Shown piece after piece: positions 42,167-53,309 of a stretch of DNA of 64,000 nt. Each line of letters starts with the position of its first letter. Position 1 is the stretch's first letter. Made by a program: the position numbers and the translations under genes. The notes beneath the pieces are model-generated. The model was not told the DNA's origin. It saw only the letters and a list, made by a program, of their open reading frames with translations, and ran no database searches. The stretch comes from Henriciella sp. (GTDB taxonomy: Bacteria; Pseudomonadota; Alphaproteobacteria; Caulobacterales; Hyphomonadaceae), in assembly GCF_029937755.1 (NCBI RefSeq), contig NZ_JAPYPG010000004.1, positions 186,001 to 250,000 on the forward strand. Direction: 5' to 3'.

Positions 42167-43144
42167 ATGAACGTTCACGCCGATACGATCATTGAAGCGT
42201 TGCGCGCCGCAGGCGAGCCGACCCGGCTTCGTATCCTGGCGTTGTTACGCCATGGTGAGCTTGCAGTCGGCGAACTCGTCACCGTGCTGGGGCAGAGCCA
42301 GCCGCGCCTCTCACACCATCTGAAAGCCCTGACATCGGCCGGGCTCACAGAGCGTTTACCGGAAGGTGCGCGCGTTTTTTACCGCCTGCCCGCGACAGGC
42401 TGGGCGAAGACCCTGCTCGACAGCCTGTTTGACCAGATTGATGCGGAACAGGGCGACTTCCCGTCCGATCTCGACCGTCTCGAAGCGGTTCGCCGGAGCC
42501 GTCAGGCCTCGGCAGAAAATTATTTCAGCTCGATCGCCCCCGACTGGGACCGGATCCGGGCAATGCACTATCCCGAAAGCCTGATCGAGGCGGCCATCCT
42601 GAAGCTTGCCGGCCAGGGCCCGTTCCGCCGGGTTGTCGATCTCGGCACCGGGACCGGCCGCATGCTGACCCTGCTCGGCCAGCGCGCGCAGGATGCCGAG
42701 GGGCTCGACCTCTCCCACCAGATGCTGGCGCTTGCCCGTGCCAATCTCGCCGAAGCGGGGCTGACCAGCGCGCGCGTGCGCCAGGGCGACGCCACCGCCA
42801 CCCCCTTCCCTGCCGGGTGCTCCGACATGGTCATCGTCCACCAGGTCCTGCACTATCTGGAAGAGCCCGAGCGCGTGCTGCACGAGGCTGCGCGCATCCT
42901 TGAGCCGGGCGGGCAACTGATCGTCGTCGATTTCGCCCAGCACGACCATGAATTCATGCGCGAGGAGTTCGGTCATCACCGCCTCGGCATCCGCCACGAC
43001 AATATGAAAACCTGGGCCACTAGCGCCGGGCTCGATCTCGACGAGCCGACCCGTTTTGATCCGCCCAGGGATCTGCAAACCGGCGTTGCGGTGCTCCTCT
43101 GGAGTGCCCGCAAGCCCGCCAAGAAAGAGGAAGTTGCTGCATGA
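42167..43144 (+). CDS. ArsR-family regulator fused to a SAM-dependent methyltransferase
   Basis: 325 residues. Residues 1-95 form an ArsR-type winged helix (ALRAAGEPTRLRILALLRHGELAVGELVTVLGQSQPRLSHHLKALTSAGL). From about 135 there is a class I methyltransferase: VVDLGTGTGRMLTLLGQRAQDAEGLDLSHQMLALARANLAEAG, then GDATATPFPAGCSDMVIVHQVLHYLEEPERVL. Its stop overlaps metF by 4 bases. The combination of DNA-binding and SAM-binding domains in front of metF-metH suggests a regulator that senses SAM or S-adenosylhomocysteine status; that is inference. There is no recognisable ribosome site. Confidence 0.85.
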   Translation: MNVHADTIIEALRAAGEPTRLRILALLRHGELAVGELVTVLGQSQPRLSHHLKALTSAGLTERLPEGARVFYRLPATGWAKTLLDSLFDQIDAEQGDFPSDLDRLEAVRRSRQASAENYFSSIAPDWDRIRAMHYPESLIEAAILKLAGQGPFRRVVDLGTGTGRMLTLLGQRAQDAEGLDLSHQMLALARANLAEAGLTSARVRQGDATATPFPAGCSDMVIVHQVLHYLEEPERVLHEAARILEPGGQLIVVDFAQHDHEFMREEFGHHRLGIRHDNMKTWATSAGLDLDEPTRFDPPRDLQTGVAVLLWSARKPAKKEEVAA

Positions 43145-44052
43145 GCGACCTGTCCATTGCTGCACGCCAGGCAGAAAAGACAACGCCATCTGTCTCCTTC
43201 GAATTCTTCCCGCCGAAGAATGAGAAGATGAATGACAAGCTCTGGGAATGCGTGAAGCGCCTCGAGCCGATGTCGCCGCACTTTGTATCGGTGACCTATG
43301 GCGCTGGCGGTTCCACGCGCACACGCACCTACGAAACGGTCAGCCGCATCGCCAGGGAAACAACGCTGACCCCGGCAGCCCACCTGACCTGTGTTGGCGC
43401 GCCACGCGAGGAAGTGCTGCAAACGGCGGAAGACTATTACGAGGCTGGCGTGCGCCACATTGTGGCCCTGCGCGGCGATGCCTCGCAGGATGAGGATTTC
43501 GAGCAGCCTGAAGGCCGCTATACCAGCGTCATCGACCTGGTGAGCGACCTGCGGGCCCACCGCCCGGATCTCGGCAAGGTGTTCGAGATTTCGGTCGCCT
43601 GCTACCCGGAACCCCACCCGGACTCGCGCGGCTGGGAAGCCGACCTTGCCCACCTCAAGGCCAAGCAGGATGCCGGCGCCGACCGGGCGATCACGCAGTT
43701 CTTCTTCGAGCCGGACGTGTATTTCCAGTTTGTCGAGAGGGCGCGCGCTGCCGGTATCACCATTCCACTGGTGCCGGGCATCATGCTGCAGTCGAACTTC
43801 AACGGGCTGAAGAATTTCGCCAAGATGTGCGGGGCCTCGCTGCCGGACTGGCTGCACCAGCTCTATGAGGGCCTGGATGACGACCCGGCCACACGTGACC
43901 TTATCACTGCCAATGTCGCGGCCGAGCTCTGCCACAAGCTCGCCGAAGGCGGCGTCGACCAGTTCCACTTCTACACGCTCAACAAGGCGAACCTCGCCTT
44001 GTCCACCTGTCACCTGCTGGGCCTGAAGCCTGCACATGCGGAGGCTGCCTGA
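43141..44052 (+). CDS. metF: MetF, 5,10-methylenetetrahydrofolate reductase
   Basis: 303 residues; FAD enzyme making 5-methyltetrahydrofolate for MetH. Motifs: [115 protein letters not shown]. Standard length. Overlaps the ArsR-methyltransferase gene and precedes metH part 1 by one base. Confidence 0.95.
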   Translation: MSDLSIAARQAEKTTPSVSFEFFPPKNEKMNDKLWECVKRLEPMSPHFVSVTYGAGGSTRTRTYETVSRIARETTLTPAAHLTCVGAPREEVLQTAEDYYEAGVRHIVALRGDASQDEDFEQPEGRYTSVIDLVSDLRAHRPDLGKVFEISVACYPEPHPDSRGWEADLAHLKAKQDAGADRAITQFFFEPDVYFQFVERARAAGITIPLVPGIMLQSNFNGLKNFAKMCGASLPDWLHQLYEGLDDDPATRDLITANVAAELCHKLAEGGVDQFHFYTLNKANLALSTCHLLGLKPAHAEAA

Positions 44053-44053
44053 T

Positions 44054-45100
44054 ATGTCGAGACAAGACCTGATTTCCAAGCTCGAAGCCAAGGCGAAGGA
44101 AGAGATCCTCATCCTCGATGGCGCCATGGGGACGATGCTCCAGAAGTATGACTTCTCCGAGGAGCAATTCCGCGGCGAGCGCTTCTCCGACTGGGAGAGC
44201 GCGGTAAAGGGCAATAATGACCTGCTCAATCTCACCCAGCCGGACGCTGTGCGGACAATACACAGCCAGTTCATCGAAGCCGGCGCCGACATCATCGAGA
44301 CGAACACGTTCAGCGCGACGACGATCGCGCAGGGCGACTACAATATGCAGGATATCGCCGCCGAAATCGCCGAAGCGGGCGCGAAGCTCGGGCGTGAAGC
44401 CGCTGATGCGGCTGACAAGCCGGTCGGCGTCCTAGGCGCAATCGGGCCGACCAACAAGACGCTGTCGCTGTCGCCGGACGTCAATAATCCGGGCTACCGG
44501 GAAGTGACTTTCGACGATGTCCGCGAGGCCTATCTCGAACAGGCGCGCGCCATGGCACCGCATGTCGACTTCTTCCTGATCGAGACAATCTTCGACACGC
44601 TGAACGCCAAGGCGGCAATCAAGGCTGTCATGGATTTCCGGGAAGAGAGCGGCGAGGACATCCCTGTCATCATTTCCGGCACGATCACCGACGCCTCGGG
44701 CCGTACGCTGTCTGGCCAGACAGCCGAAGCCTTCTGGCACTCGGTCCGCCACGCGAAGCCGTGGGCGGTTGGCCTCAACTGCGCGCTCGGCGCAAAGCTG
44801 ATGCGCCCGCACATCGCCGCGATTTCCAAGGTCGCTGATACGCGCGTCATCTCCTATCCGAATGCCGGTCTGCCGAACGAGTTCGGCGAGTATGACGAGA
44901 CACCGGACCAGACGGCGGCCCAGCTTGAAGAGTGGGCCAAGAGCGGGCTTGTGAATGTGCTCGGCGGTTGCTGCGGGACGACCCCGCCGCACATCGAAGC
45001 CATCGCCAAGGCGGTGAAAGGCAAGGCGCCGCGCGAGATCCCCCACCCGCCGCGCGCCATGCGCTTGTCAGGGCTTGAACCGTTCCAGCTCGCAAGCTGA
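44054..45100 (+). CDS. metH: MetH part 1: homocysteine-binding domain of B12-dependent methionine synthase
   Basis: 348 residues from ATG 44054, corresponding to the first of the modules of full-length MetH (about 1,200 residues). Zinc and homocysteine ligands are present: GLNCALGAK and [11 protein letters not shown]. Start of the domain: [24 protein letters not shown]. In several alphaproteobacteria MetH is split after this module, and the remaining modules are encoded separately; here the rest begins at 46096. The two halves must assemble to form a working enzyme. Confidence 0.92.
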   Translation: MSRQDLISKLEAKAKEEILILDGAMGTMLQKYDFSEEQFRGERFSDWESAVKGNNDLLNLTQPDAVRTIHSQFIEAGADIIETNTFSATTIAQGDYNMQDIAAEIAEAGAKLGREAADAADKPVGVLGAIGPTNKTLSLSPDVNNPGYREVTFDDVREAYLEQARAMAPHVDFFLIETIFDTLNAKAAIKAVMDFREESGEDIPVIISGTITDASGRTLSGQTAEAFWHSVRHAKPWAVGLNCALGAKLMRPHIAAISKVADTRVISYPNAGLPNEFGEYDETPDQTAAQLEEWAKSGLVNVLGGCCGTTPPHIEAIAKAVKGKAPREIPHPPRAMRLSGLEPFQLAS

Positions 45101-45113
45101 GGAGAGGGCTTCC

Positions 45114-45671
45114 ATGGGCAAAACGTATGAAAAGCTCGATGACAAGCTCATCGATTTCATCAAGGCACAGAAGATGTTCTTCGTTGCGACAGCCCCGCTG
45201 TCGGAAGAGGGGCATGTGAATGTCTCGCCCAAGGGCTATGACAGTTTCATCGTGATCGATGAGACTACGGTCGCTTATGCCGACCTTGGCGGGTCCGGCA
45301 TCGAGACACTCGCGCATGTCAACGAGAATGCGCGGATCACGATCATGTTCTGCGCCTTCGAAGGACCGGCAAACATTGTCCGCATCTATGGCAAGGGGCG
45401 GACCCTGCAATTCAACCACCCCGACTTCGAAGCCGAGATCGGTCGCTTCCCGCCCGGCCATGAGCGCGCCCGCAACATCATCTATGTCGATATCACCAGC
45501 GTGAGCGACAGCTGCGGCTGGGGCGTGCCCTTCTATGAATTCAAGGGCCAGCGCGATCAGCTCCAGCGCTATGTCGCGAACAAGCCGCTCGACCAATGGC
45601 ATGAAAGCCGGCTCGCCAAGAACGCCGAAAGCATCGACGGCCTGCCCGGAATGGCCCGCGAGACGTCATGA
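45114..45671 (+). CDS. Pyridoxamine 5'-phosphate oxidase-family protein
   Basis: 185 residues from ATG 45114 (GGAGAG site). Split-barrel flavin-binding fold of the PNPOx-like superfamily: KLIDFIKAQKMFFVATAPLSEEGHVNVSPKGYDSFIVIDETTVAYADLGGSGIETLAHVNENARITIMFC, then FNHPDFEAEIGRFPPGHERARNIIYVDITSVSDSCGWGVP. Related proteins bind FMN, F420 or haem. It sits between the two metH halves and overlaps the next gene; no known role in methionine synthesis. Confidence 0.82.
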   Translation: MGKTYEKLDDKLIDFIKAQKMFFVATAPLSEEGHVNVSPKGYDSFIVIDETTVAYADLGGSGIETLAHVNENARITIMFCAFEGPANIVRIYGKGRTLQFNHPDFEAEIGRFPPGHERARNIIYVDITSVSDSCGWGVPFYEFKGQRDQLQRYVANKPLDQWHESRLAKNAESIDGLPGMARETS

Positions 45672-46095
45672 TCGCACCGCCTGTCTCCTCCGGCGACCAG
45701 TTCATCTTTTACGGCCTCCTGAAACAGGGGGCCGCGAGTGCGCCTGCGCATCTGGATTTCCCGCGCCATGGGGAGTTTCTCGGGCCCTGCCGGTTCCGCG
45801 GCCGCATGATTGATCTTGGCGGCTTTCCGGGCGTCGTGCCGGGCGAGGAGACATGTCATGGCGTGCTCTACCGGCTCGATACAGCCCGGCTGGCCCGCCA
45901 GATGGACGAATTCGAAGGCATCCGCGCCGGCAATCCGGACGGATCGCTCTACCGGCGCGAAAAGACAGACATCCTCGACGATTCAGACCGCCCCAGCGGG
46001 GAGCGGGCCTGGATCTACACCTACAACCAATCCACTGACGGCTACCCTGTCCTCGAAGACGGCAACTGGCCCCTTGAGAAAGGACGCCCACGCAC

Positions 46096-46099
<4 letters not shown>
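45668..46099 (+). CDS. Gamma-glutamylcyclotransferase (GGCT/AIG2)-family protein
   Basis: 143 residues with the GGCT/AIG2 fold: [75 protein letters not shown]. The usual YGTL/YGSL loop is YGLL, and the catalytic-type Glu of MDEFEG is kept. Could act on gamma-glutamyl peptides such as glutathione. Overlaps the PNPOx-like gene and metH part 2 by 4 bases each, so it is tightly coupled into the methionine operon. Confidence 0.8.
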
Positions 46100-48731
<2,632 letters not shown>

Positions 48732-48735
<4 letters not shown>

Positions 48736-49469
48736 ACAGTATCGAAGAAGTCAACGAAGCCGGTATCGAGGTGGTAGTAGGCCCCGACGACCTTCACCCG
48801 GCCGGCGTTCTGCGGCTCCAGCAGGATCGGATCTGAGTCCTCACGCAAGCTGCGCACGACGCGACGGACATTCTGTTTGACCGCATTTTCGGTTTTGTCT
48901 CCGTCGGTCTCGCGTGCTTCGAGAACGGCAGGAATGATCGGCTCGACCATAGCGCCGATCGACCCGGGAAAGCGTGTATTGGCCTCCACGACCGACATCG
49001 CCGCCTTCACCGCCCCACAGCTTTCGTGCCCCATCACAACGACCAGCGGCACAGCAAGCTCCGCCACGGCATATTCGATGGATCCCATCGCGACCGTATC
49101 CACCGTGTTGCCGGCATTGCGGATGATAAAAAGCTCGCCCAGGCCACGCCCGAACAACAGCTCCGGCGGGACACGGCTGTCAGAGCACGTCACATAGGCG
49201 CAGAAAGGGGCCTGCCCCTTTGCAAGCTGCAGCTTTCGCTCCGCGCTGATATCGGGATTGACCACGCGTCCTTCGAGAAAGGCCTTGTTTCCCTCCTTCA
49301 ACAGGGCGAGCGCACCATCGGCATCCAGCGTCGTCCGTCCATCCGTGGTAGGGGCTGGCGGTACGGCGGCTGCCGTCTGCGCCGATGCGGCCGTCGTGCC
49401 ACCTGCCAGGGCGAACCCTGCGGCGCCGCTTGAGGCTATCAGGCCGCGGCGAGAAATCTGATTTGTCAT
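48732..49469 (-). CDS. Beta-class carbonic anhydrase, Tat-exported
   Basis: 245 residues. Twin-arginine signal [20 protein letters not shown] with an AQ cleavage region, so the enzyme is periplasmic. Zinc ligands of beta-carbonic anhydrases are present: CSDSRVPPE (Cys and Asp/Arg dyad) and [11 protein letters not shown] (His and Cys). RNAGNTVD and ending [15 protein letters not shown] fit the family. The upstream region holds a large hairpin (49505-49554). Periplasmic CO2/bicarbonate conversion or pH control is likely. Confidence 0.92.
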
Positions 49470-49504
49470 ATGAGTGCTCCAGGCAAAGAAACGGGGAATC
49501 CTTG

Positions 49505-49554
49505 ACCGGATGCCTGACTGGGAGAGTGAGGGTCGAGACAGTCAGGCATCCGGT
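49505..49554. repeat. Large perfect inverted repeat upstream of the carbonic anhydrase gene
   Basis: Sixteen-base perfect arms, 49505-49520 (ACCGGATGCCTGACTG) and 49539-49554 (its reverse complement), with an 18-base loop. It begins 36 bases upstream of the carbonic anhydrase ATG, so would lie in its leader RNA or promoter. There is no T-run on either side. The stretch from 49470 to 49853 has no secure gene: it holds this hairpin, a short basic frame (49621-49758), a smaller dyad (49640-49659) and the OxyR-type half-site. Confidence 0.6.
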
Positions 49555-49620
49555 TGACTTGCGGCCTGCCCGGGATGGGAAGGGTGGCAGATGCCGTGGG
49601 CAAGGCCGCAAGCGAAAGCG

Positions 49621-49758
49621 TCATGCGGGATTGCGATCCAGCTGGCCGGTCGGCCAGCTCGCATCAGACGGGCGCAGGCCCGTGAGACGGTTTGCTAAAT
49701 CCTTCCGCATCTTTTGAAACCGCTTGCGGCGGCGAAGGATTTTGCGAGTTCTGATCAC
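49621..49758 (-). CDS. Possible small basic protein (GTG start)
   Basis: 45 codons from GTG 49758 to TGA 49621. A GGAGA site lies about 8 bases upstream of the GTG. The N-terminal half is very basic (IRTRKILRRRKRFQKMRKDLANRL), the rest is Pro/Asp-containing. No family recognised. The frame includes a 9-base dyad (AGCTGGCCG / CGGCCAGCT, 49640-49659) that might be a regulatory or terminator-like element instead. It is equally possible that this is non-coding. Confidence 0.3.
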   Translation of the reverse strand: MIRTRKILRRRKRFQKMRKDLANRLTGLRPSDASWPTGQLDRNPA

Positions 49759-49837
49759 TTTTTTTCTCCATCATTGCTGATGGACTGGATGTGGGCTGGC
49801 GTTATGATAACTCCAATCGAAAGTGATCTGTTTTTCA

Positions 49838-49852
49838 ATAGCTTCAAACTAT
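49838..49852. promoter_or_regulatory. OxyR-type half-site ATAG-N7-CTAT at the start of the OxyR-like gene
   Basis: The 15 bases match every fixed position of the OxyR half-site ATAGnTnnnAnCTAT. The site ends one base before the ATG at 49854, a position expected for autorepression. Only one half is perfect; the 15 bases that would form the second half-site (49816-49830) match poorly. Confidence 0.6.
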
Positions 49853-49853
49853 C

Positions 49854-50765
49854 ATGCGCCCTACACTTCGACAGCTTCAATACATCGTCGCCATCGCCGA
49901 TTGCGGTCGCTTTCATGAAGCCGCAAAGCGCCTCCATGTCAGCCAGCCCAGCCTTTCAGCCCAACTCGCCGAGGCCGAGGCCGATCTTGGTGTGATCGTC
50001 TTTGAACGCGGCCGAAAGGGGGCTTCTCCCACCCCTGTAGGCGAGGACATTATTCGGCAGGCCCGCCTCATCTTGAGTGAGGTCGAAGAACTCCGGACAC
50101 TGGCGCTGGGCGCCAAGAACACCGTGGCCGGTCGAATACGCCTGGGTGTGCTTCCGTCAATAGGCCCTTACCTTTTGCCGTCTGTGACACGACAGCTGCA
50201 TGACCGCTTTCCTGATTTGAGGCTCAACGTCCGTGAATGTGACACGGTCGAACTCGACCAGGGCCTTCGCGACGGTCGCTTCGACATCATCATTTCGACC
50301 CCGGATGATCACGCCGATCAGCGCGCGGAGACTCTCTTCGAGGAAAAGCTCTGGGTATGCGGTCCGCCAGAAGACCTGCTGGCGATCGATGGTGGACCGA
50401 TCCAGCTGGGCCAGCTGGCCTCGCGTCCGCTTCTTACACTCGGGGCCGGGCACAGGCTCAGCAAGCTGATCGCTGAAATCGCCCGGGAGGCGGGGACGAC
50501 CATCAGCGCGGAATACGAAGGCTCAAGTCTCGATGCGGCGAGACAAATGGCCGTTATGGGCGCCGGCTACGCGATCCTGCCCAGCCTGTATGCACTCTCG
50601 GAAGCCAAGCGCGACCCGGACTTTGTCGTCAGGGAGATCGATAACACTCTATGCCAGCGCACGATTGCATTGGTCTGGCGACCAACCTCACCTCTTGAAA
50701 AGGAGTTCGGCGTCCTGGCGGACCTCATGAAATCAGTGGCCGCAGATTTTCTGGGACGCCATTAG
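49854..50765 (+). CDS. OxyR-like LysR-family regulator lacking the redox cysteines
   Basis: 303 residues. HTH: MRPTLRQLQYIVAIADCGRFHEAAKRLHVSQPSLSAQLAEAEADLGVIVFER. The effector domain aligns with OxyR along its length (DRFPDLRLNVRE, LLTLGAGHRLSKLIAEIAREAG, GSSLDAARQMAVMGAGYAILPSLYA, RTIALVWRPTSPLEKEF). The peroxide-sensing Cys199 and Cys208 of E. coli OxyR correspond here to Arg201 and Ala210, so disulfide-based sensing is not possible at these positions. It retains an OxyR-type operator at its start. It may sense another signal or act as a constitutive regulator. Confidence 0.85.
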   Translation: MRPTLRQLQYIVAIADCGRFHEAAKRLHVSQPSLSAQLAEAEADLGVIVFERGRKGASPTPVGEDIIRQARLILSEVEELRTLALGAKNTVAGRIRLGVLPSIGPYLLPSVTRQLHDRFPDLRLNVRECDTVELDQGLRDGRFDIIISTPDDHADQRAETLFEEKLWVCGPPEDLLAIDGGPIQLGQLASRPLLTLGAGHRLSKLIAEIAREAGTTISAEYEGSSLDAARQMAVMGAGYAILPSLYALSEAKRDPDFVVREIDNTLCQRTIALVWRPTSPLEKEFGVLADLMKSVAADFLGRH

Positions 50766-50768
50766 TCC

Positions 50769-51653
50769 CTACTCCGCCGCTTCCACCTTGTCCTGCGTCT
50801 TCGTGTCGAAGTCGCTGGCGTCGTGGCGTTCGCGCAGCTGTGAGGACGGGTCGCCGAAGGTGCGGTTGACCATGCGGCCGCGTTTCACCGGCTCGCGTCC
50901 ACCGACCTGGTCGGTCCAGCGGATGACGTTGGTGTATTCATGGACCTGTAGGAACTCGCCCGCCTCATAGATGATGCCCTTGGCCATGGCGCCATACCAG
51001 GGCCAGATCGCCATGTCGGCGATGGAATACTCGTCGCCGGCCATGTACTCGTTCTCGGCGAGATGGCGGTCGAGCACGTCCATCTGGCGTTTCACTTCCA
51101 TGGCAAAGCGGTTGATCGGATACTCCATCTTGGTCGGCGCATAGGCGTAGAAGTGCCCGAAGCCGCCGCCGAGATAAGGCGCGGAGCCCATCTGCCAGAA
51201 CAGCCAGTTCAGCGCCTCGGTGCGCTTGACGTGATCGCTCGGCAGGAAAGCGCCGAACTTCTCGGCGAGATAAAGCAGGATCGAGCCACTCTCGAAGACG
51301 CGCGTCGGCGGATTGGTCGTATGATCGGCCAGCACCGGGATTTTTGAGTTCGGGTTGAGCGCGACATAGCCGGAAGAAAACTGGTCGCCCTCACCGATAT
51401 TGATCAGCCAGGCGTCATATTCCGCTCCCTTGTGGCCGGCCGCCAGCAGCTCCTCGAACATGACGGTGACTTTCACGCCATTGGGTGTGCCCAGCGAGTA
51501 GAGCTGGAAGGGATGCTTGCCGACAGGCAGTTCCTTGTCATGCGTCGCGCCGGCGACCGGACGGTTGATCTTGGCGAAACGGCCGCCGCTTTCAGCGTCC
51601 CAGGTCCAGACTTTCGGAGGTGTGTACTCGGTATCGCTCATGAGGGTGTCCAT
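50769..51653 (-). CDS. yghU: YghU-type glutathione S-transferase / disulfide-bond reductase
   Basis: 294 residues from ATG 51653; the MSD start at 51641 is a close alternative. Very close to E. coli YghU: YTPPKVWTWDAESGGRFAKINRPVAGATHDKELPVGKHPFQLYSLGTPNGVKVTVMFEELL, GDQFSSGYVALNPNSKIPVL, FESGSILLYLAEKFG, GGGFGHFYAYAPTKMEYPINRFAMEVKRQ and the C-terminal RHDASDFDTKTQDK. Such enzymes use two glutathiones to reduce disulfides and peroxides. It converges on the OxyR-like gene, ending 3 bases past its stop. Confidence 0.93.
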   Translation of the reverse strand: MDTLMSDTEYTPPKVWTWDAESGGRFAKINRPVAGATHDKELPVGKHPFQLYSLGTPNGVKVTVMFEELLAAGHKGAEYDAWLINIGEGDQFSSGYVALNPNSKIPVLADHTTNPPTRVFESGSILLYLAEKFGAFLPSDHVKRTEALNWLFWQMGSAPYLGGGFGHFYAYAPTKMEYPINRFAMEVKRQMDVLDRHLAENEYMAGDEYSIADMAIWPWYGAMAKGIIYEAGEFLQVHEYTNVIRWTDQVGGREPVKRGRMVNRTFGDPSSQLRERHDASDFDTKTQDKVEAAE

Positions 51654-51737
51654 TCTTGCTCGGTCTTGTCTCTGCACGAAGAGGTAGGACGGCGAAGCCA
51701 AGCGCGCAATCAGATCACCCGTTTGTGAGGCGAGCTT

Positions 51738-52595
51738 TCAGTTTTTCTCTTCCGCCTCGAGGATGGCCTTCAGCCCCTCACGATAGGTCGGGTAGCGGGG
51801 GCGCCAGCCAGTGGCAGCCTTCAGCCGTGCATTCGAAACGCGCTTGCACTCGGCATAGAAACTCCGCGCCATCGCACTGACATCGGCCTCGTCGAGATCC
51901 ACCGGCACGGGGGCTGCCATGCCGAGCAGGTCGGCCGCATAGGTCATGACATCCTGCGGCGGGGCGGCCTCCTCATCACAGAGATTGAAGGGTCCTGTCA
52001 GGTCCGGGCGCTGGATGAGCGCGAAGAGACCGCTGGCAATGTCATCGACATGAATGCGTGAGAAGACCTGACCGGGTTTCACCACCTGCTCTTCCTTGCC
52101 GCCGCGCACCCTTTCGAGCTGCGAGCGGCCCGGCCCGTAAATGCCCGGCAGGCGGACAAAGCGGGCATCGGGCCGTGCCTCTCGCCATTGCGCTTCAGCC
52201 TGTACGCGCCGTTTGCCACGCTTCGTGCCCGGATTGGACGAACTCCACTCAAAGGCCCAGCCGCCATTGAGATCGCCATAGATGCCCGTGGTCGAGAGAT
52301 AGGTGATAGAGGCGGCCTCGCCTGCCTGCGTGACGGCAAGCGCAAAGCCGGGACAGCCCTCATCATCAGGCGGTGTCGAGATGACCCAGTGGCTGCCCTT
52401 GCCGGCCTTGGCGACAGCATCGGCATCACTGGTCAGGACAGGCTCGATCCCTTTTTCCCGGAGCGCCTCGGCCTTCTCTTCGCTGCGAGCCGTGCCGAGG
52501 ACCTGCCAACCGCCGGTCTCAAGACATATCTCGGCCAGTCGCGAGGCGGAGTAGCCCGGCCCGATCAGGAAGAGGGTTGGTGACTGATCTGTCAT
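51738..52595 (-). CDS. NAD(P)-binding SDR/epimerase-like protein (YeeZ-type)
   Basis: 285 residues. Rossmann start LFLIGPGYSASRLAEICLETGGWQVLGTARSEEKAEAL, in which the usual GxxGxxG reads GPGYSASR. Middle: TYLSTTGIYGDLNGGWAFEWS, a serine-threonine plus YG motif in place of a full YxxxK. End: SNARLKAATGWRPRYPTYREGLKAIL, a phrase typical of extended SDR epimerases of the YeeZ group. Probably an oxidoreductase or nucleotide-sugar-type enzyme; substrate unknown. Confidence 0.75.
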   Translation of the reverse strand: MTDQSPTLFLIGPGYSASRLAEICLETGGWQVLGTARSEEKAEALREKGIEPVLTSDADAVAKAGKGSHWVISTPPDDEGCPGFALAVTQAGEAASITYLSTTGIYGDLNGGWAFEWSSSNPGTKRGKRRVQAEAQWREARPDARFVRLPGIYGPGRSQLERVRGGKEEQVVKPGQVFSRIHVDDIASGLFALIQRPDLTGPFNLCDEEAAPPQDVMTYAADLLGMAAPVPVDLDEADVSAMARSFYAECKRVSNARLKAATGWRPRYPTYREGLKAILEAEEKN

Positions 52596-52658
52596 TTGCG
52601 TCTGGCAAACCCACTCAGTAACGAAGGTTCAGTAGAGTTCCCGAGGGGGTATCAGACT

Positions 52659-53309
52659 ATGAGCTTGCTAGCCATGGCGCTTACCGTGCTGCCATTCAGC
52701 CAGTCGGCGATCGAGGAAATCGAGCGCGCCGAGCAGGAACGCCTCAACGCCTGTATCGAACTGGTCGGTAAAAACCCGGAAGACGCCTATGAGGAAGGCT
52801 TGCGCTGGCTCGGCGAAGGGGCAACGCCCGCCGCGCGCTATTGTACCGCCAATGCGCTGATCGGTCTCGGAAACTACAAGGAAGGCGCCGCGCGGCTCGA
52901 GGAACTGGCGAATGCCCCGGATGCGGGCGGGGAAGCCGACCGCGCGCTTTATCTCGCCCAGTCCGGCAATGCCTGGCTGACAGCCGGCTATCCCGAGGCG
53001 GCGGTAACGACGCTGACCAATGCGCTGAAGCTTGCCCCCAATGATGCCGACATTCGCGTCGACCGGGCAGCCGCCTATCTGATGAACGAGAAGTGGGAAC
53101 CGGCGATTGCCGATCTCGACCAGGCCCTGGCGCGCTATCCGAATGATATCGAAGCGCTCCGCCTGCGTTCACGCGCCCATCTGAACCTCGAAAATCTCGA
53201 CAAGGCCGAGACCGACATGAGCCGTGCCCTGTTCCTCGACGGGCGTAATGTCGATACGCTGGTGCTGCGCGGAGACATCCGCGAGGCCAAACGGCTTGCC
53301 GAGGAGTAG
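52659..53309 (+). CDS. Tetratricopeptide-repeat protein
   Basis: 216 residues from ATG 52659 (AGGGGG upstream). Short hydrophobic N-terminus (MSLLAMALTVLPFS) that may be a signal peptide, then TPR units across residues about 60-200 (YCTANALIGLGNYKEGAARLEELAN, YLAQSGNAWLTAGYPEAAVTTLTNALKLAPN, DRAAAYLMNEKWEPAIADLDQALARYPN, LRSRAHLNLENLDKAETDMSRALFLDG). A scaffolding or assembly role is likely. The following gene overlaps its 3' end. Confidence 0.85.
   Translation: MSLLAMALTVLPFSQSAIEEIERAEQERLNACIELVGKNPEDAYEEGLRWLGEGATPAARYCTANALIGLGNYKEGAARLEELANAPDAGGEADRALYLAQSGNAWLTAGYPEAAVTTLTNALKLAPNDADIRVDRAAAYLMNEKWEPAIADLDQALARYPNDIEALRLRSRAHLNLENLDKAETDMSRALFLDGRNVDTLVLRGDIREAKRLAEE

Noticed and set aside
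52596-52658. EcfG-like box for the SDR gene on the minus strand
   Set aside because: GTTCC and AACG are both present, but the spacer is only 13 bases, outside the 16-17 accepted for this sigma factor.
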